Under the pieces are notes generated by a model. The model made no database searches and had not been told where the DNA came from. It saw nothing but the letters and a program-made list of their open reading frames with translations. Source: LMUY01 sp965199555 (GTDB taxonomy: Bacteria > Pseudomonadota > Alphaproteobacteria > Acetobacterales > Acetobacteraceae). From it: a DNA stretch of 64,000 nucleotides. The position numbers and the translations under genes were made by a program. The DNA lies in the NCBI GenBank assembly GCA_965199555.1, contig CBDASJ010000006.1:372001-436000 (forward strand), written 5' to 3'. Below, piece by piece: positions 43,615 to 52,611 of the stretch. Positions within the stretch are counted from its first letter, which is position 1; each line of letters starts with the position of its first letter.

Positions 43615-46470
43615 ATGGACATGCAAACCCCGGCCGCCAATCCGGTCAAGGCGCTTGAGGCATTCGGCCAATCCCCCTGGCTCGACTTCATCGAGCGGAA
43701 GTTTCTGGCCGAGGGGCTGCAGGAGCTGATCGACCGGGACGGCGTGAAAGGCATGACGTCCAACCCGTCGATCTTCGAAAAGGCGATGGGACACGGCACG
43801 AATTACGACGCCGGCTTCAAGGAGCTTGCTGCCAAGGGCGATATCGACGCGCAGACGATCTACGAGACGCTGGCCATCCAGGACATTCAGCAGGCGGCCG
43901 ACCTGTTGATGCCGGTGTATCAAGCCAGCAACAAGATGGACGGCTACGTCTCGTTGGAAGTGTCGCCCTATCTGGCCTTGCGGACGGATGAAACCGTCGC
44001 CGAGGCCCGGCGCCTGTGGAAGTTGGTTGGCCGCGACAACCTGATGGTGAAGGTGCCTGGCACCGTCGAAGGCACGCCGGCCATCAAGACGTTGATTTCC
44101 GAAGGCATGAACATCAACGTCACCCTGCTGTTCAGCCAACAGGCTTACAAGGACGTGGCAGAAGCATTCATTTCGGGCTTGGAAGATTACAAGTCGCGCG
44201 GTGGCGATGTCAGCCACGTTGCCAGCGTGGCCTCGTTCTTCGTCAGCCGCATCGACGCGGTGATCGACAAGCAGGTGGATGCCAAGTCCGCCGCCGGCGG
44301 TTCGGACGCCACCGATTTCAAGCGCATCCGCGGCAAGGTCGCAATCGCCAACGCCAAGTTGGCATACCAGCATTTCCTATCCCTGACCGCGAGTGAGCGC
44401 TGGAAGGCGTTGGCTGCGTCCGGCGCCATGCCGCAACGACTGCTCTGGGCCAGCACCGGCACGAAGGACAAGGCGTATAGCGACGTGCTGTACGTCGAGG
44501 AGCTGATCGGCCGCGAGACGGTCAACACGATGCCCCCGGCGACGATGGATGCATTCCGCGATCACGGCCACGCCAAGGATGCGCTGACCGAGGGCGTCGC
44601 CGAGGCCAAGGAAATTCTGGCTACGGTGGAGCGCCTCGGCCTGAACCTCACCAAAGTCACCCACGACCTGGTGGAAGACGGGGTAAAGCAATTCGCCAAA
44701 GCGGCCGATGACCTGCTGGGCGCCGTTGCCGCCAAGCGAAACGCGATGTTGGGCGACACGCTCGTGACCGTGTCGTCCTCGCTGCCTGAGGCTATGGGCA
44801 AGGCAGTGGAGGCAAGTCTCGACGCTTGGCGCGAGGCTGGCAAGGTGCGGCAGCTATGGGCCCGAGACGCCTCCTTGTGGACGGGCAAGGATGAGGGTCA
44901 GTGGTTGGCATGGCTGGATATCGTGGCGGACCGCATGGCCGACCTGAAGCAGCTTCAGGCTTTCCAGGATGAGGTAAAGGCGGATGGCTTCACCGACGTG
45001 CTGCTGTTGGGCATGGGTGGATCGAGCCTTGGGCCGGAGGTGCTCGCCGAGACGTTCGGCAAGCGCGGCGGCTTCCCCACCCTGCACGTCCTCGACAGCA
45101 CCGACCCGCAGCAAATCGCCAGCTTTGAGAAGAAGGTTGCGCTCGCGACCACGCTGGTGATCGTGTCGAGCAAATCTGGCGGGACGCTCGAGCCGAACAT
45201 TCTGAAGGCGTATTTCTTCGACGCCATGCAGAAGGCAGTCGGCGCAGACCAGGTCGGGTCGCATTTCGTTGCCGTTACCGACCCGCGCTCCCACATGCAA
45301 CAAGTTGCGGAGAAGGATCGGTTTCGCCGCATCTTCTACGGCGATCCGGGCATCGGTGGGCGATACTCCGTGCTGTCCAACTTCGGCATGGTACCAGCCG
45401 CGGCAATGGGCTTGGACCTCGAACAGTTTTTGTCGTCGGCAGCACTGATGGTGCGCGCCTGCGCCGCTGGCACGCCGCCCCTGCAAAATCCGGGTGTGCA
45501 ACTTGGCACAGTGCTGGGCATCGGCGCGACGACGGGGCGGGATAAGGTGACGATCACCGCGTCACCCGGGATTGCCGACGTCGGCGCCTGGTTGGAACAA
45601 CTGCTTGCCGAGAGCACCGGCAAACAGGGTCATGGCATTGTCCCGGTCGACAATGAGCCACTGGCGGACACGTCGCATTACGGCGAAGATCGTATCTTTG
45701 CCTATCTGCGGCTACGCGATGCGCCGGATGCCGGCCAGGAAAAGGCGATTGAGGCGCTGGCAAAGGCCGGGCAACCTGTTGTCCGCGTGGAGTTGGCGAA
45801 CAGCCTCCAACTCGGTCAGATGTTCTTTCTATGGGAGTTCGCGACTGCGGTCGCTGGATCCATCATCGGCATTGACGCGTTCGACCAGCCCGACGTCGAG
45901 GCGAGCAAAGTCGAGACAAAGAAGCTGACCAACGCCTACAGCGAAAGTGGTAGCCTGCCTGAGGAGACGCCGTTCCTGACCGACGGTGCCATCAAGCTCT
46001 ACAGTGACGGCAAGAATGCCGCCGAGTTGGGCAAGGCTGGCAATACAGTCGGTGCCGTGATGAAAGCGCATCTGGGGCGCCTAGGTGCAGGCGACTACGC
46101 TGCGCTGCTTGCCTATATCGAGCGGACTCCCGAGCACATCGCGTTGCTGCAGTCGCTACGCGTCGCCGTCCGGGATGCGAAGAAGGTTGCGACCGTGGCG
46201 GAGTTCGGGCCGCGCTTCCTGCATTCAACCGGGCAAGCCTATAAGGGCGGGCCTAACAGTGGCGTGTTCACGCAAATCACCGCCGACGACGCGGCGGACC
46301 TGCCGGTGCCCGGCGAACGCTACAGCTTCAGCGTGGTAAAGGCGGCACAGGCTCGCGGCGATTTCGACGTTCTGGCCGAACGCGGCCGCCGGGCACTGAG
46401 GGTCCACATCACTGGCGACCTTCAGGCCGGTCTCGACCAACTCGCCGCCAGCATTCGCGCCGCGCTTTGA
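43615..46470 (+). CDS. Bifunctional transaldolase/glucose-6-phosphate isomerase
   Basis: A 951-residue fusion. Residues 1 to about 370 are a transaldolase (MTSNPSIFEKAMG, Schiff-base lysine in NLMVKVPGT, PQRLLWASTGTKD). From about 400 to the end it is a phosphoglucose isomerase (LLLGMGGSSLGPEVLAE, VSSKSGGTLEPN, GIATTGRDK-like turn, and LHSTGQAYKGGPNSG). Such Tal-Pgi fusions are known from Gluconobacter and relatives. The enzyme links the non-oxidative pentose branch with glucose 6-phosphate. GGAGAGAACGAGC precedes the ATG, 12 bases after tkt. Confidence 0.95.
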   Translation: MDMQTPAANPVKALEAFGQSPWLDFIERKFLAEGLQELIDRDGVKGMTSNPSIFEKAMGHGTNYDAGFKELAAKGDIDAQTIYETLAIQDIQQAADLLMPVYQASNKMDGYVSLEVSPYLALRTDETVAEARRLWKLVGRDNLMVKVPGTVEGTPAIKTLISEGMNINVTLLFSQQAYKDVAEAFISGLEDYKSRGGDVSHVASVASFFVSRIDAVIDKQVDAKSAAGGSDATDFKRIRGKVAIANAKLAYQHFLSLTASERWKALAASGAMPQRLLWASTGTKDKAYSDVLYVEELIGRETVNTMPPATMDAFRDHGHAKDALTEGVAEAKEILATVERLGLNLTKVTHDLVEDGVKQFAKAADDLLGAVAAKRNAMLGDTLVTVSSSLPEAMGKAVEASLDAWREAGKVRQLWARDASLWTGKDEGQWLAWLDIVADRMADLKQLQAFQDEVKADGFTDVLLLGMGGSSLGPEVLAETFGKRGGFPTLHVLDSTDPQQIASFEKKVALATTLVIVSSKSGGTLEPNILKAYFFDAMQKAVGADQVGSHFVAVTDPRSHMQQVAEKDRFRRIFYGDPGIGGRYSVLSNFGMVPAAAMGLDLEQFLSSAALMVRACAAGTPPLQNPGVQLGTVLGIGATTGRDKVTITASPGIADVGAWLEQLLAESTGKQGHGIVPVDNEPLADTSHYGEDRIFAYLRLRDAPDAGQEKAIEALAKAGQPVVRVELANSLQLGQMFFLWEFATAVAGSIIGIDAFDQPDVEASKVETKKLTNAYSESGSLPEETPFLTDGAIKLYSDGKNAAELGKAGNTVGAVMKAHLGRLGAGDYAALLAYIERTPEHIALLQSLRVAVRDAKKVATVAEFGPRFLHSTGQAYKGGPNSGVFTQITADDAADLPVPGERYSFSVVKAAQARGDFDVLAERGRRALRVHITGDLQAGLDQLAASIRAAL

Positions 46471-46477
46471 TTCAGAT

Positions 46478-46502
46478 GTCCAGAGGATGACCTCCTCTGG
46501 AC
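46478..46502 (+). terminator. Intercistronic hairpin, no U tract
   Basis: Ten perfectly paired bases (GTCCAGAGGA with TCCTCTGGAC) around the five-base loop TGACC, 8 bases after the tal-pgi stop. It is not followed by a run of T, so it is more likely a transcript-stabilising or processing hairpin than a strong terminator. It sits in the only large gap (84 bases) inside the operon. Confidence 0.5.
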
Positions 46503-46554
46503 ACTTCCCCGGGCATGGACTTGGGGCAATGCTATTTCCTCCTGGAGCACTTGC

Positions 46555-47532
46555 ATGAAACTCGGCGTGATCGGCCTCGGCCGCATGGGCGGCAACATCA
46601 GCCTGCGCTTGATGAAGCATGGCCACGACTGCGTGGTTTATGACAACAGCGAAAAGGCCGTGGACGGCATCGTGGGCCAGGGCGCGGCCAAGTCCTCCGG
46701 ACTGGAAGACATGGTGAAGCAGCTTCCCTCCCCGCGTATCGTTTGGGTAATGCTGCCGTCCGGCAAGATTACCGAGGATACCGTGCAGGCGCTCGGCGGC
46801 ATGATGGCGAAGGGCGATATCATCATCGACGGCGGCAACTCGATGTACAAGGACGACATCCGCCGCGCCAAGCAGTTGCGCGAGAAGGGCATCGTCTATG
46901 TCGACGTCGGGACCTCCGGTGGCGTCTGGGGTTTGCAGCGTGGCTATTGCATGATGATCGGCGGCGAGGACGCGGCGGTGCAACACATCGACCCAATCCT
47001 CTCGGCTTTGGCCCCTGGCGGCGGCAGCATCGAGAAGACGCCGCATCGCGACGGCCGCAACCCCACAGCCGAGCAAGGCTACCTGCATTGCGGCCCGGCG
47101 GGCAGCGGACACTTCGTCAAGATGGTCCATAACGGCATCGAATACGGCATGATGCAGGCCTATGCCGAAGGCTTCGACATTCTGAAGAACAAGGACAGCG
47201 CCGAACTGCCGGAAGACGAGCGGTATAGCCTCGACATGGGCGACATTGCCGAAGTGTGGCGCCGCGGTTCGGTGATTTCCTCCTGGCTGCTCGACCTGAC
47301 GGCGCAGGCATTGGCCTCCGACGAGAAGCTGGAGAAGTTCAGCGGCGATGTCTCGGATAGCGGTGAAGGACGCTGGACTATCGATGCCGCGGTCGAGGAA
47401 GCCGTTCCCGTGCCGGTGCTGGCCGCGTCGCTGTTCGCCCGGTTCCGGTCGCGCCAGCAGCATACTTTTGGCGAAAAGATGCTGTCTGCCATGCGGTTTG
47501 GCTTCGGCGGTCACGTTGAGCCGAAGGCCTGA
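46555..47532 (+). CDS. gnd: 6-phosphogluconate dehydrogenase, decarboxylating, short NAD type
   Basis: Converts 6-phosphogluconate to ribulose 5-phosphate and CO2. The 325-residue length marks the short GndA/YqeC form, against about 470 for the classical enzyme. MKLGVIGLGRMGGN binds the dinucleotide; strand 2 ends in VVYDNSEKAV, where an aspartate in place of the NADP-binding Asn-Arg suggests NAD preference. Active-site sequences GGNSMYKDD and GSGHFVKMVHNGIEYGMMQ are intact. Confidence 0.94.
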   Translation: MKLGVIGLGRMGGNISLRLMKHGHDCVVYDNSEKAVDGIVGQGAAKSSGLEDMVKQLPSPRIVWVMLPSGKITEDTVQALGGMMAKGDIIIDGGNSMYKDDIRRAKQLREKGIVYVDVGTSGGVWGLQRGYCMMIGGEDAAVQHIDPILSALAPGGGSIEKTPHRDGRNPTAEQGYLHCGPAGSGHFVKMVHNGIEYGMMQAYAEGFDILKNKDSAELPEDERYSLDMGDIAEVWRRGSVISSWLLDLTAQALASDEKLEKFSGDVSDSGEGRWTIDAAVEEAVPVPVLAASLFARFRSRQQHTFGEKMLSAMRFGFGGHVEPKA

Positions 47533-47535
47533 GCG

Positions 47536-49080
47536 ATGAGCGGTTCCATCAAGCCGGCCGGCGATACCACGGCGCTGGCGCGGACAGCCAAGCCCGCACC
47601 TGCGTGCACGATGGTGATCTTCGGCGCCAATGGTGACCTGACGAAGCGACTGCTGATGCCGGCGCTGTACAACCTGTCAGGCGGCAAGCTGCTGGACGAC
47701 AAGTTCAGTATCATCGGCGTGGATCGCGATGCGGGGAGCGACGAGGATTTCCAGGGCCGCCAGCAGTCCACCATGGAAAGCTTCACCCCCGACAAGGGTG
47801 GCGAGTTCGCTGAGAAGAGTCTGAATGGGGAATGGTGGGGCTGGCTGAAGCAGCGGCTGCACTACATGGCCGGCGATTTCACCAAGGCCGAGACGTTCAA
47901 GGCTTTGGCGGACAAGCTCGGCGACGGCAACGCGATCTTCTACCTCGCCGTGGCCGATCGGTTCTTCGGCAGCATCATCGACGAGCTACACGCCGCCGGG
48001 TTGACGACCCAGAAGGATGGAACGTTCCGGCGGGTAGTGATCGAGAAGCCGTTCGGTCACGACCTTGCCTCCGCTAAGGAACTGAACGCCCATATCCTGT
48101 CGGAACTGGATGAGAGCCAAATCTACCGCATCGATCATTTCCTCGGCAAGGAGACGGTGCAGAACATCATGGCGCTGCGGTTTAGCAACGGCATCTTCGA
48201 GCCTCTCTGGAACCGCGACCACATCGACAGCGTGCAGATCACTGCGTCCGAAACCGTCGGCGTGGAAAAGCGCGGCAAGTTCTACGAGGTGACCGGCGCG
48301 CTCCGCGACATGGTGCCGAATCACATGTTCCAACTGCTCGCGATGACGACGATGGAGCCGCCAAACTCCTTCGACGCCGATGCCGTGCGGAGCGAGAAGG
48401 CCAAGGTTATCGAAGCCATCCACCCGATGACGGCAGCCGACGTCGAAAAGAACGTCGTGCGCGGCCAGTATGCCGCAGGGCAGATGAAGACCCAGGGCGA
48501 TGTGCCTGCCTACAACACCGAGCCGGACGTTGCGGCTGACTCGAAGGTCGAGACCTACGTCGCCATCAAGCTGATGATCGATAATTGGCGGTGGGCGGGT
48601 GTGCCGTTCTACTTGCGCACGGGCAAGCGGATGTCGGAACGGAAGACGGAAATCGCCATCCACTTCAAGCAGGCGCCCTTCGCGATGTTTCGCGACACGC
48701 CGGTGGACAAGCTGACGCCCAACATCATGGTGCTGCACCTGCAACCGCATGAGGGTATTTCGCTGCACTTCAGCGCCAAGCAGCCGGGCCAAAACGTCAC
48801 GTTGAAGCCCGTCCGCATGGACTTCAAGTATGAGGACTACTTCGAGCTGAAGCCGTCCACTGGCTACGAGACGTTGATCTACGACGTGTTGATCGGCGAT
48901 CCGACGTTGTTCAACCGGGCGGACAACATCGAGGCGGGGTGGCAGGCGGTGCAGCCCATCCTGGACGCTGTGGCGCAAGGTGGCGACGCGATCCACACCT
49001 ATTCGGCCGGCAGCAATGGGCCCGCGGCAGCAGACGCGCTGTTGTCGCTCGACGGGCGGGCGTGGCGAAAGCTCGACTGA
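47536..49080 (+). CDS. zwf: Glucose-6-phosphate 1-dehydrogenase
   Basis: Oxidises glucose 6-phosphate to 6-phosphogluconolactone. 514 residues, normal length. Coenzyme motif VIFGANGDLTKRLLMPALYN, active-site peptide RIDHFLGKETVQN and substrate contact VIEKPFGHDLASA are present; RTGKRMSERKTEIAIHFKQ follows in the C-terminal domain. It begins 3 bases after gnd, and its stop overlaps the first HAD gene start by one base. Confidence 0.96.
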   Translation: MSGSIKPAGDTTALARTAKPAPACTMVIFGANGDLTKRLLMPALYNLSGGKLLDDKFSIIGVDRDAGSDEDFQGRQQSTMESFTPDKGGEFAEKSLNGEWWGWLKQRLHYMAGDFTKAETFKALADKLGDGNAIFYLAVADRFFGSIIDELHAAGLTTQKDGTFRRVVIEKPFGHDLASAKELNAHILSELDESQIYRIDHFLGKETVQNIMALRFSNGIFEPLWNRDHIDSVQITASETVGVEKRGKFYEVTGALRDMVPNHMFQLLAMTTMEPPNSFDADAVRSEKAKVIEAIHPMTAADVEKNVVRGQYAAGQMKTQGDVPAYNTEPDVAADSKVETYVAIKLMIDNWRWAGVPFYLRTGKRMSERKTEIAIHFKQAPFAMFRDTPVDKLTPNIMVLHLQPHEGISLHFSAKQPGQNVTLKPVRMDFKYEDYFELKPSTGYETLIYDVLIGDPTLFNRADNIEAGWQAVQPILDAVAQGGDAIHTYSAGSNGPAAADALLSLDGRAWRKLD

Positions 49081-49886
49081 TGCCGATCAAGCTCGTGGTA
49101 TCGGACGTCGATGGCACGTTGGTGACGCGGGAGAAGACGTTGTCTCCGGCAACAGTAGTGGCGGCCCGGCGCCTGCGGGAGGCTGGTATCCATCTGGCCC
49201 TCGTCAGCAGCCGGCCGCCGCGCGGCATGGCGTTTCTCACCATGGAACTGGGCCTGACTGGCCCAATGGGCGGCTTCAACGGTGCGATGATTCTCGCGCC
49301 CGATGGCGCTGTGCTCGAGGAGCAGCTGGTGTCGGAACACGCGGTGCGACAAAGCATTTCGCTGTTCGAGCAGCGTGGTATCGACGCCTGGCTGTTCGCC
49401 GACAACGAATGGCTGATCAAGGATTTCGGCGCCGACTACATCCCACGCGAACGTCGGACCGTCCGGTTCGATCCGACGGTCGTGGAGGATTTCGAACCTT
49501 ACGTCGCTCGGTGCGGCAAAGTCGTCGGCGCTTCGGCGCAATTCGATGCACTTGCGGCCTGCGAAGTGGAGTTGCAAGGTATCCTCGGCGACACCGCTCG
49601 CGCCAGTCGCTCCCAAGCCTACTATCTGGACGTGACCAACCCGGCTGCGGACAAGGGAACGGCCGTGCGCTCCTTCGCTGCCTGGTATGGCGTTGACCTG
49701 GCGGAGGTCTGCGTCTTCGGTGACCAGCACAACGACGTGCCGATGTTCCGCGTGGCCGGCCGCAGCGTGGCCATGGGCAACGCGCCGCCGGAGGTTGCCG
49801 CACAGGCAACGCTGCATACCGGGTCGAATGACGAGGATGGCTGGGCCGCGGCGATCGACCGCTTCATCCTATCCGACGCTGCTTAG
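49080..49886 (+). CDS. HAD-superfamily phosphatase, Cof type (first of tandem pair)
   Basis: A 268-residue Cof-like sugar-phosphate phosphatase. Motif I is VVSDVDGTLVT with the nucleophilic aspartate, motif II LVSSRPPRGMA, motif III lysine in AADKGTAVRSF, and motif IV VCVFGDQHNDVPMF. The C2 cap lies between about residues 80 and 190. The ATG overlaps the zwf stop by one base, so translation is coupled to the oxidative pathway enzymes. The substrate is not known; a phosphorylated sugar or sugar acid from this pathway is the natural guess. Confidence 0.9.
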   Translation: MPIKLVVSDVDGTLVTREKTLSPATVVAARRLREAGIHLALVSSRPPRGMAFLTMELGLTGPMGGFNGAMILAPDGAVLEEQLVSEHAVRQSISLFEQRGIDAWLFADNEWLIKDFGADYIPRERRTVRFDPTVVEDFEPYVARCGKVVGASAQFDALAACEVELQGILGDTARASRSQAYYLDVTNPAADKGTAVRSFAAWYGVDLAEVCVFGDQHNDVPMFRVAGRSVAMGNAPPEVAAQATLHTGSNDEDGWAAAIDRFILSDAA

Positions 49887-49896
49887 GAGTCTCCGA

Positions 49897-50715
49897 ATGC
49901 CCCGCCCCCGACCCGACGCGATCAAGCTGTTCCTGGCTGACGTGGATGGCACCCTGGTGACTAAGGATAAGGTCCTGACCGAGCGCGCGCAGAAAGCGGT
50001 GCGCGACTTGGAAGCCAAAGGCATCAAGTTCGCCTTGACCAGCGGTCGGCCGCCCAAAGGCATGGCGATGCTGATAAAGCCGTTGCAGATCACCACGCCG
50101 ATCGCCGGGTTCAACGGCGGCCTGTTCGTCAACGCGGATTTCAGCATCATCGAGAGCCACACCCTCGATCCGGCCGCGGCCAAGCAGACAGTCGAGTTGA
50201 TCGAGCAGCAAGGCCTGGATGTGTGGGTGTATTCCGGCGAGGACTGGCTGCTACGCGACCGCGACGCACCGCATCGCGAGCGTGAGGAACATACGGTGCG
50301 GTTTCCGCCCAAGGTGGTGAAGGCGTTCACCGATGACGACTTGAAAACGGCGGTGAAGATCGTCGGCGTCAGCGACGATCTGGACAAGGTGGCCGGCTGC
50401 GAAAAGGCCGTGCAGCAAGCCCTTGGCAAAACCGTGTCCGCCGCGCGCTCGCAGCCGTACTATTTGGACGTTACGCATCCCGAAGCCAACAAGGGCGGCG
50501 TGGTCGCCTATCTCGCGCGCACGCTGAAGATCGACGCCGGTGCGATCGCCACGATCGGGGACCAGCCCAATGACGTGCTGATGTTCAAGCCGAGCGGTTT
50601 CGCCATTGCGATGGGCAATGCCAGCGAGGCGGTGCAGAAGGCGGCGGACGCGGTCACCGACAGCTACGACGATGAAGGGTTCGCCAAGGCCGTGGAAAAG
50701 TATCTGCTGGCATGA
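49897..50715 (+). CDS. HAD-superfamily phosphatase, Cof type (second of tandem pair)
   Basis: A 272-residue paralogue of the preceding gene: LFLADVDGTLVTKDKVL (motif I), ALTSGRPPKGMAML (motif II), EANKGGVVAYLA (motif III), ATIGDQPNDVLMF (motif IV). The two proteins align along their length, so they arose by duplication, but they differ enough in the cap (VWVYSGEDWLLRDRDAP here) to suggest different substrates. TAGGAG stands before the ATG. The stop overlaps pgl by 4 bases. Confidence 0.9.
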   Translation: MPRPRPDAIKLFLADVDGTLVTKDKVLTERAQKAVRDLEAKGIKFALTSGRPPKGMAMLIKPLQITTPIAGFNGGLFVNADFSIIESHTLDPAAAKQTVELIEQQGLDVWVYSGEDWLLRDRDAPHREREEHTVRFPPKVVKAFTDDDLKTAVKIVGVSDDLDKVAGCEKAVQQALGKTVSAARSQPYYLDVTHPEANKGGVVAYLARTLKIDAGAIATIGDQPNDVLMFKPSGFAIAMGNASEAVQKAADAVTDSYDDEGFAKAVEKYLLA

Positions 50716-51425
50716 CCGGCATCGTTGACGTCCAGGCCGATGGCGCCGCCGTGGCGCGTCGCGTGGCCGAATGGGTGCTGGAGCGGGCGCTGGGGACGCC
50801 CGGCCGGTTCGCCTGGTGCCTGTCTGGCGGATCCACCCCGAAGGCGACGTTCGCCCTGATGGCGACGCCGGAGTTCAGCGCGCGGTTTCCGTGGGACCGC
50901 ACCCACCTGTTCTTCGGCGACGAACGCTTCGTGCCGCATGACCATCCTGACAGCAATTACCGCATGGCGCGGGAAGCCATGATCGCCCACGTGCCGATTG
51001 CCGATGCGCAGGTGCATCCTTGGCAGACGGACACCGACCCGGAGCATTCCGCCCTGCATTATGCAGACACGTTGAAGCGTTTCTATGGCGCCGACACGCT
51101 GGACCCGGTGCGGCCGCTGTTCGACGTGACCTTTCTCGGGCTGGGCGAGGATGGTCACACCGCCTCGCTGTTCCCCGGCGTGGCGGCGTTGGCGGAACGC
51201 ACCGCCTGGACTGCCGCCGTGATCGGCGCCAAACCGGAGCCACGGCTGACGTTGACCTACCCAGTGCTGGACAGCAGCCATACGGTGGCCTTCCTCGCCG
51301 CCGGCGAGGGCAAGCGCGCGATCTTCAGCCGCGCCGTGGCTGGTGACCCGGCTCTACCGGCGTCTGGCGTCCACCCGGTTGGCAAGCTTTACTGGTTCAC
51401 CGACAAGGCCGCGTCTGGGCAATGA
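50712..51425 (+). CDS. pgl: 6-phosphogluconolactonase, DevB type
   Basis: Hydrolyses 6-phosphogluconolactone, the zwf product. 237 residues with the NagB-like fold: CLSGGSTPKATFALM, HLFFGDERFVPHDHPDSNY and FLGLGEDGHTASLFPG are the family motifs. Start and stop overlap both neighbours by 4 bases (ATGA), giving a tightly coupled HAD2-pgl-rpiA-gntK block. Confidence 0.95.
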   Translation: MTGIVDVQADGAAVARRVAEWVLERALGTPGRFAWCLSGGSTPKATFALMATPEFSARFPWDRTHLFFGDERFVPHDHPDSNYRMAREAMIAHVPIADAQVHPWQTDTDPEHSALHYADTLKRFYGADTLDPVRPLFDVTFLGLGEDGHTASLFPGVAALAERTAWTAAVIGAKPEPRLTLTYPVLDSSHTVAFLAAGEGKRAIFSRAVAGDPALPASGVHPVGKLYWFTDKAASGQ

Positions 51426-52114
51426 GCGCCGATGCCAACGCCGCATTGAAGCGGGACGCCGCCGAGGCTGCGGCGGCTTTGGTCTACGACGGCATGGCGG
51501 TGGGTCTGGGCACCGGCTCCACCGCAACCTTCGCCATCGCCCGGTTGATCGCGCGGGTGAAGGACGGGCTTCGCATAACCGCTGTCCCGACCTCCGAACG
51601 CAGTGCGGCACAGGCTCGGGACGGCGGCATCCCCTTGGTTGAATTGGACGCTGACACCCGGCTGGACCTGACGATCGACGGTGCCGACGCGGTGGCGCGC
51701 GGGTCCTTAAACCTCGTGAAGGGTTTGGGTGGGGCGCTGCTGCGGGAAAAGATCGTTGCCGCCGCCAGCGATAAACTGCTGATCGTGGTGGATGGTAGCA
51801 AGTTGGTGGATCGGCTCGGCACCAACGCGCCGGTCCCGGTCGAGGTTGTGCCGTTCGGCTGGAAGCGCGTTGCCGGGCAGATCGCCGAACTCGGCGCCAA
51901 ACCGGTCCTCCGGCTGGACGGCGCCGGGGCGCCTTTCCACACCGATGGCGGCAACCTGATCCTGGACTGCCACACGGACGCCATCGACGACCCGGCCGCG
52001 CTGGACGCGGCGTTGCAGGCGATCGTCGGCGTGGTGGAAACCGGGCTGTTCATCGGCCGCACCACGACGGTGTTCGTTGCCGACCCGGCCGGCGTGCGGA
52101 CGCTCACGCCATGA
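51422..52114 (+). CDS. rpiA: Ribose-5-phosphate isomerase A
   Basis: Interconverts ribulose 5-phosphate and ribose 5-phosphate. 230 residues. VGLGTGSTATFAIARL binds phosphate, LTIDGADAVARG contains catalytic aspartates, and LVKGLGGALLREKIVA holds the catalytic glutamate and lysine. Overlaps pgl and gntK by 4 bases on either side. Confidence 0.95.
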   Translation: MSADANAALKRDAAEAAAALVYDGMAVGLGTGSTATFAIARLIARVKDGLRITAVPTSERSAAQARDGGIPLVELDADTRLDLTIDGADAVARGSLNLVKGLGGALLREKIVAAASDKLLIVVDGSKLVDRLGTNAPVPVEVVPFGWKRVAGQIAELGAKPVLRLDGAGAPFHTDGGNLILDCHTDAIDDPAALDAALQAIVGVVETGLFIGRTTTVFVADPAGVRTLTP

Positions 52115-52611
52115 GCCGGGTGATCGTCATCATGGGCGTGTCGGGCTCCGGCAAGACAACGGTGGCGGAGCGCGTATCGGCTACGCTGGGGTGGACGTTC
52201 CAGGAAGGCGACCAACTGCACCCGGCGGCCAACGTCGCGAAGATGGCGTCCGGCCAACCGCTGGATGATGCCGACCGGGCACCGTGGCTCGCCATCATCG
52301 CGGAATGGATCGACGCCCGGCTGCACACCGGGCAGGACGCGATCATCACCTGCTCTGCCCTGAAACGCCGCTATCGCGAGCAGATCGGCAACGGCAAGCC
52401 CGGCGTGCAGATTGTCTACCTGCACGGCGACCACGCCACGCTGGAAGCGCACATCAACGCCCGGCACCACGAATTCATGCCGGCGACGCTGCTGGACAGC
52501 CAGCTCGACACGTTGGAGGAGCCGACGCCGGACGAGCACGTCATCACCGTCAACGTCGAGACGACGATCGAGCACACCGTTGCCGACGTGATCCAGGCCC
52601 TCCAGCCCTAA
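52111..52611 (+). CDS. gntK: Gluconokinase
   Basis: Phosphorylates gluconate to 6-phosphogluconate, feeding the gnd step. 166 residues, usual for the GntK/IdnK family. P-loop IMGVSGSGKTTVAERV, substrate region FQEGDQLHPAANVAKMASG and ITCSALKRRYREQI are present. Last gene of the operon. Its stop overlaps the convergent rlmI gene by 4 bases, so no room is left for a separate terminator. Confidence 0.94.
   Translation: MSRVIVIMGVSGSGKTTVAERVSATLGWTFQEGDQLHPAANVAKMASGQPLDDADRAPWLAIIAEWIDARLHTGQDAIITCSALKRRYREQIGNGKPGVQIVYLHGDHATLEAHINARHHEFMPATLLDSQLDTLEEPTPDEHVITVNVETTIEHTVADVIQALQP

Noticed and set aside
46478..46502. Reading the tal-pgi/gnd hairpin as a strong intrinsic terminator
   Set aside because: No T run follows, and the genes downstream are functionally part of the same pathway and have no obvious promoter of their own.
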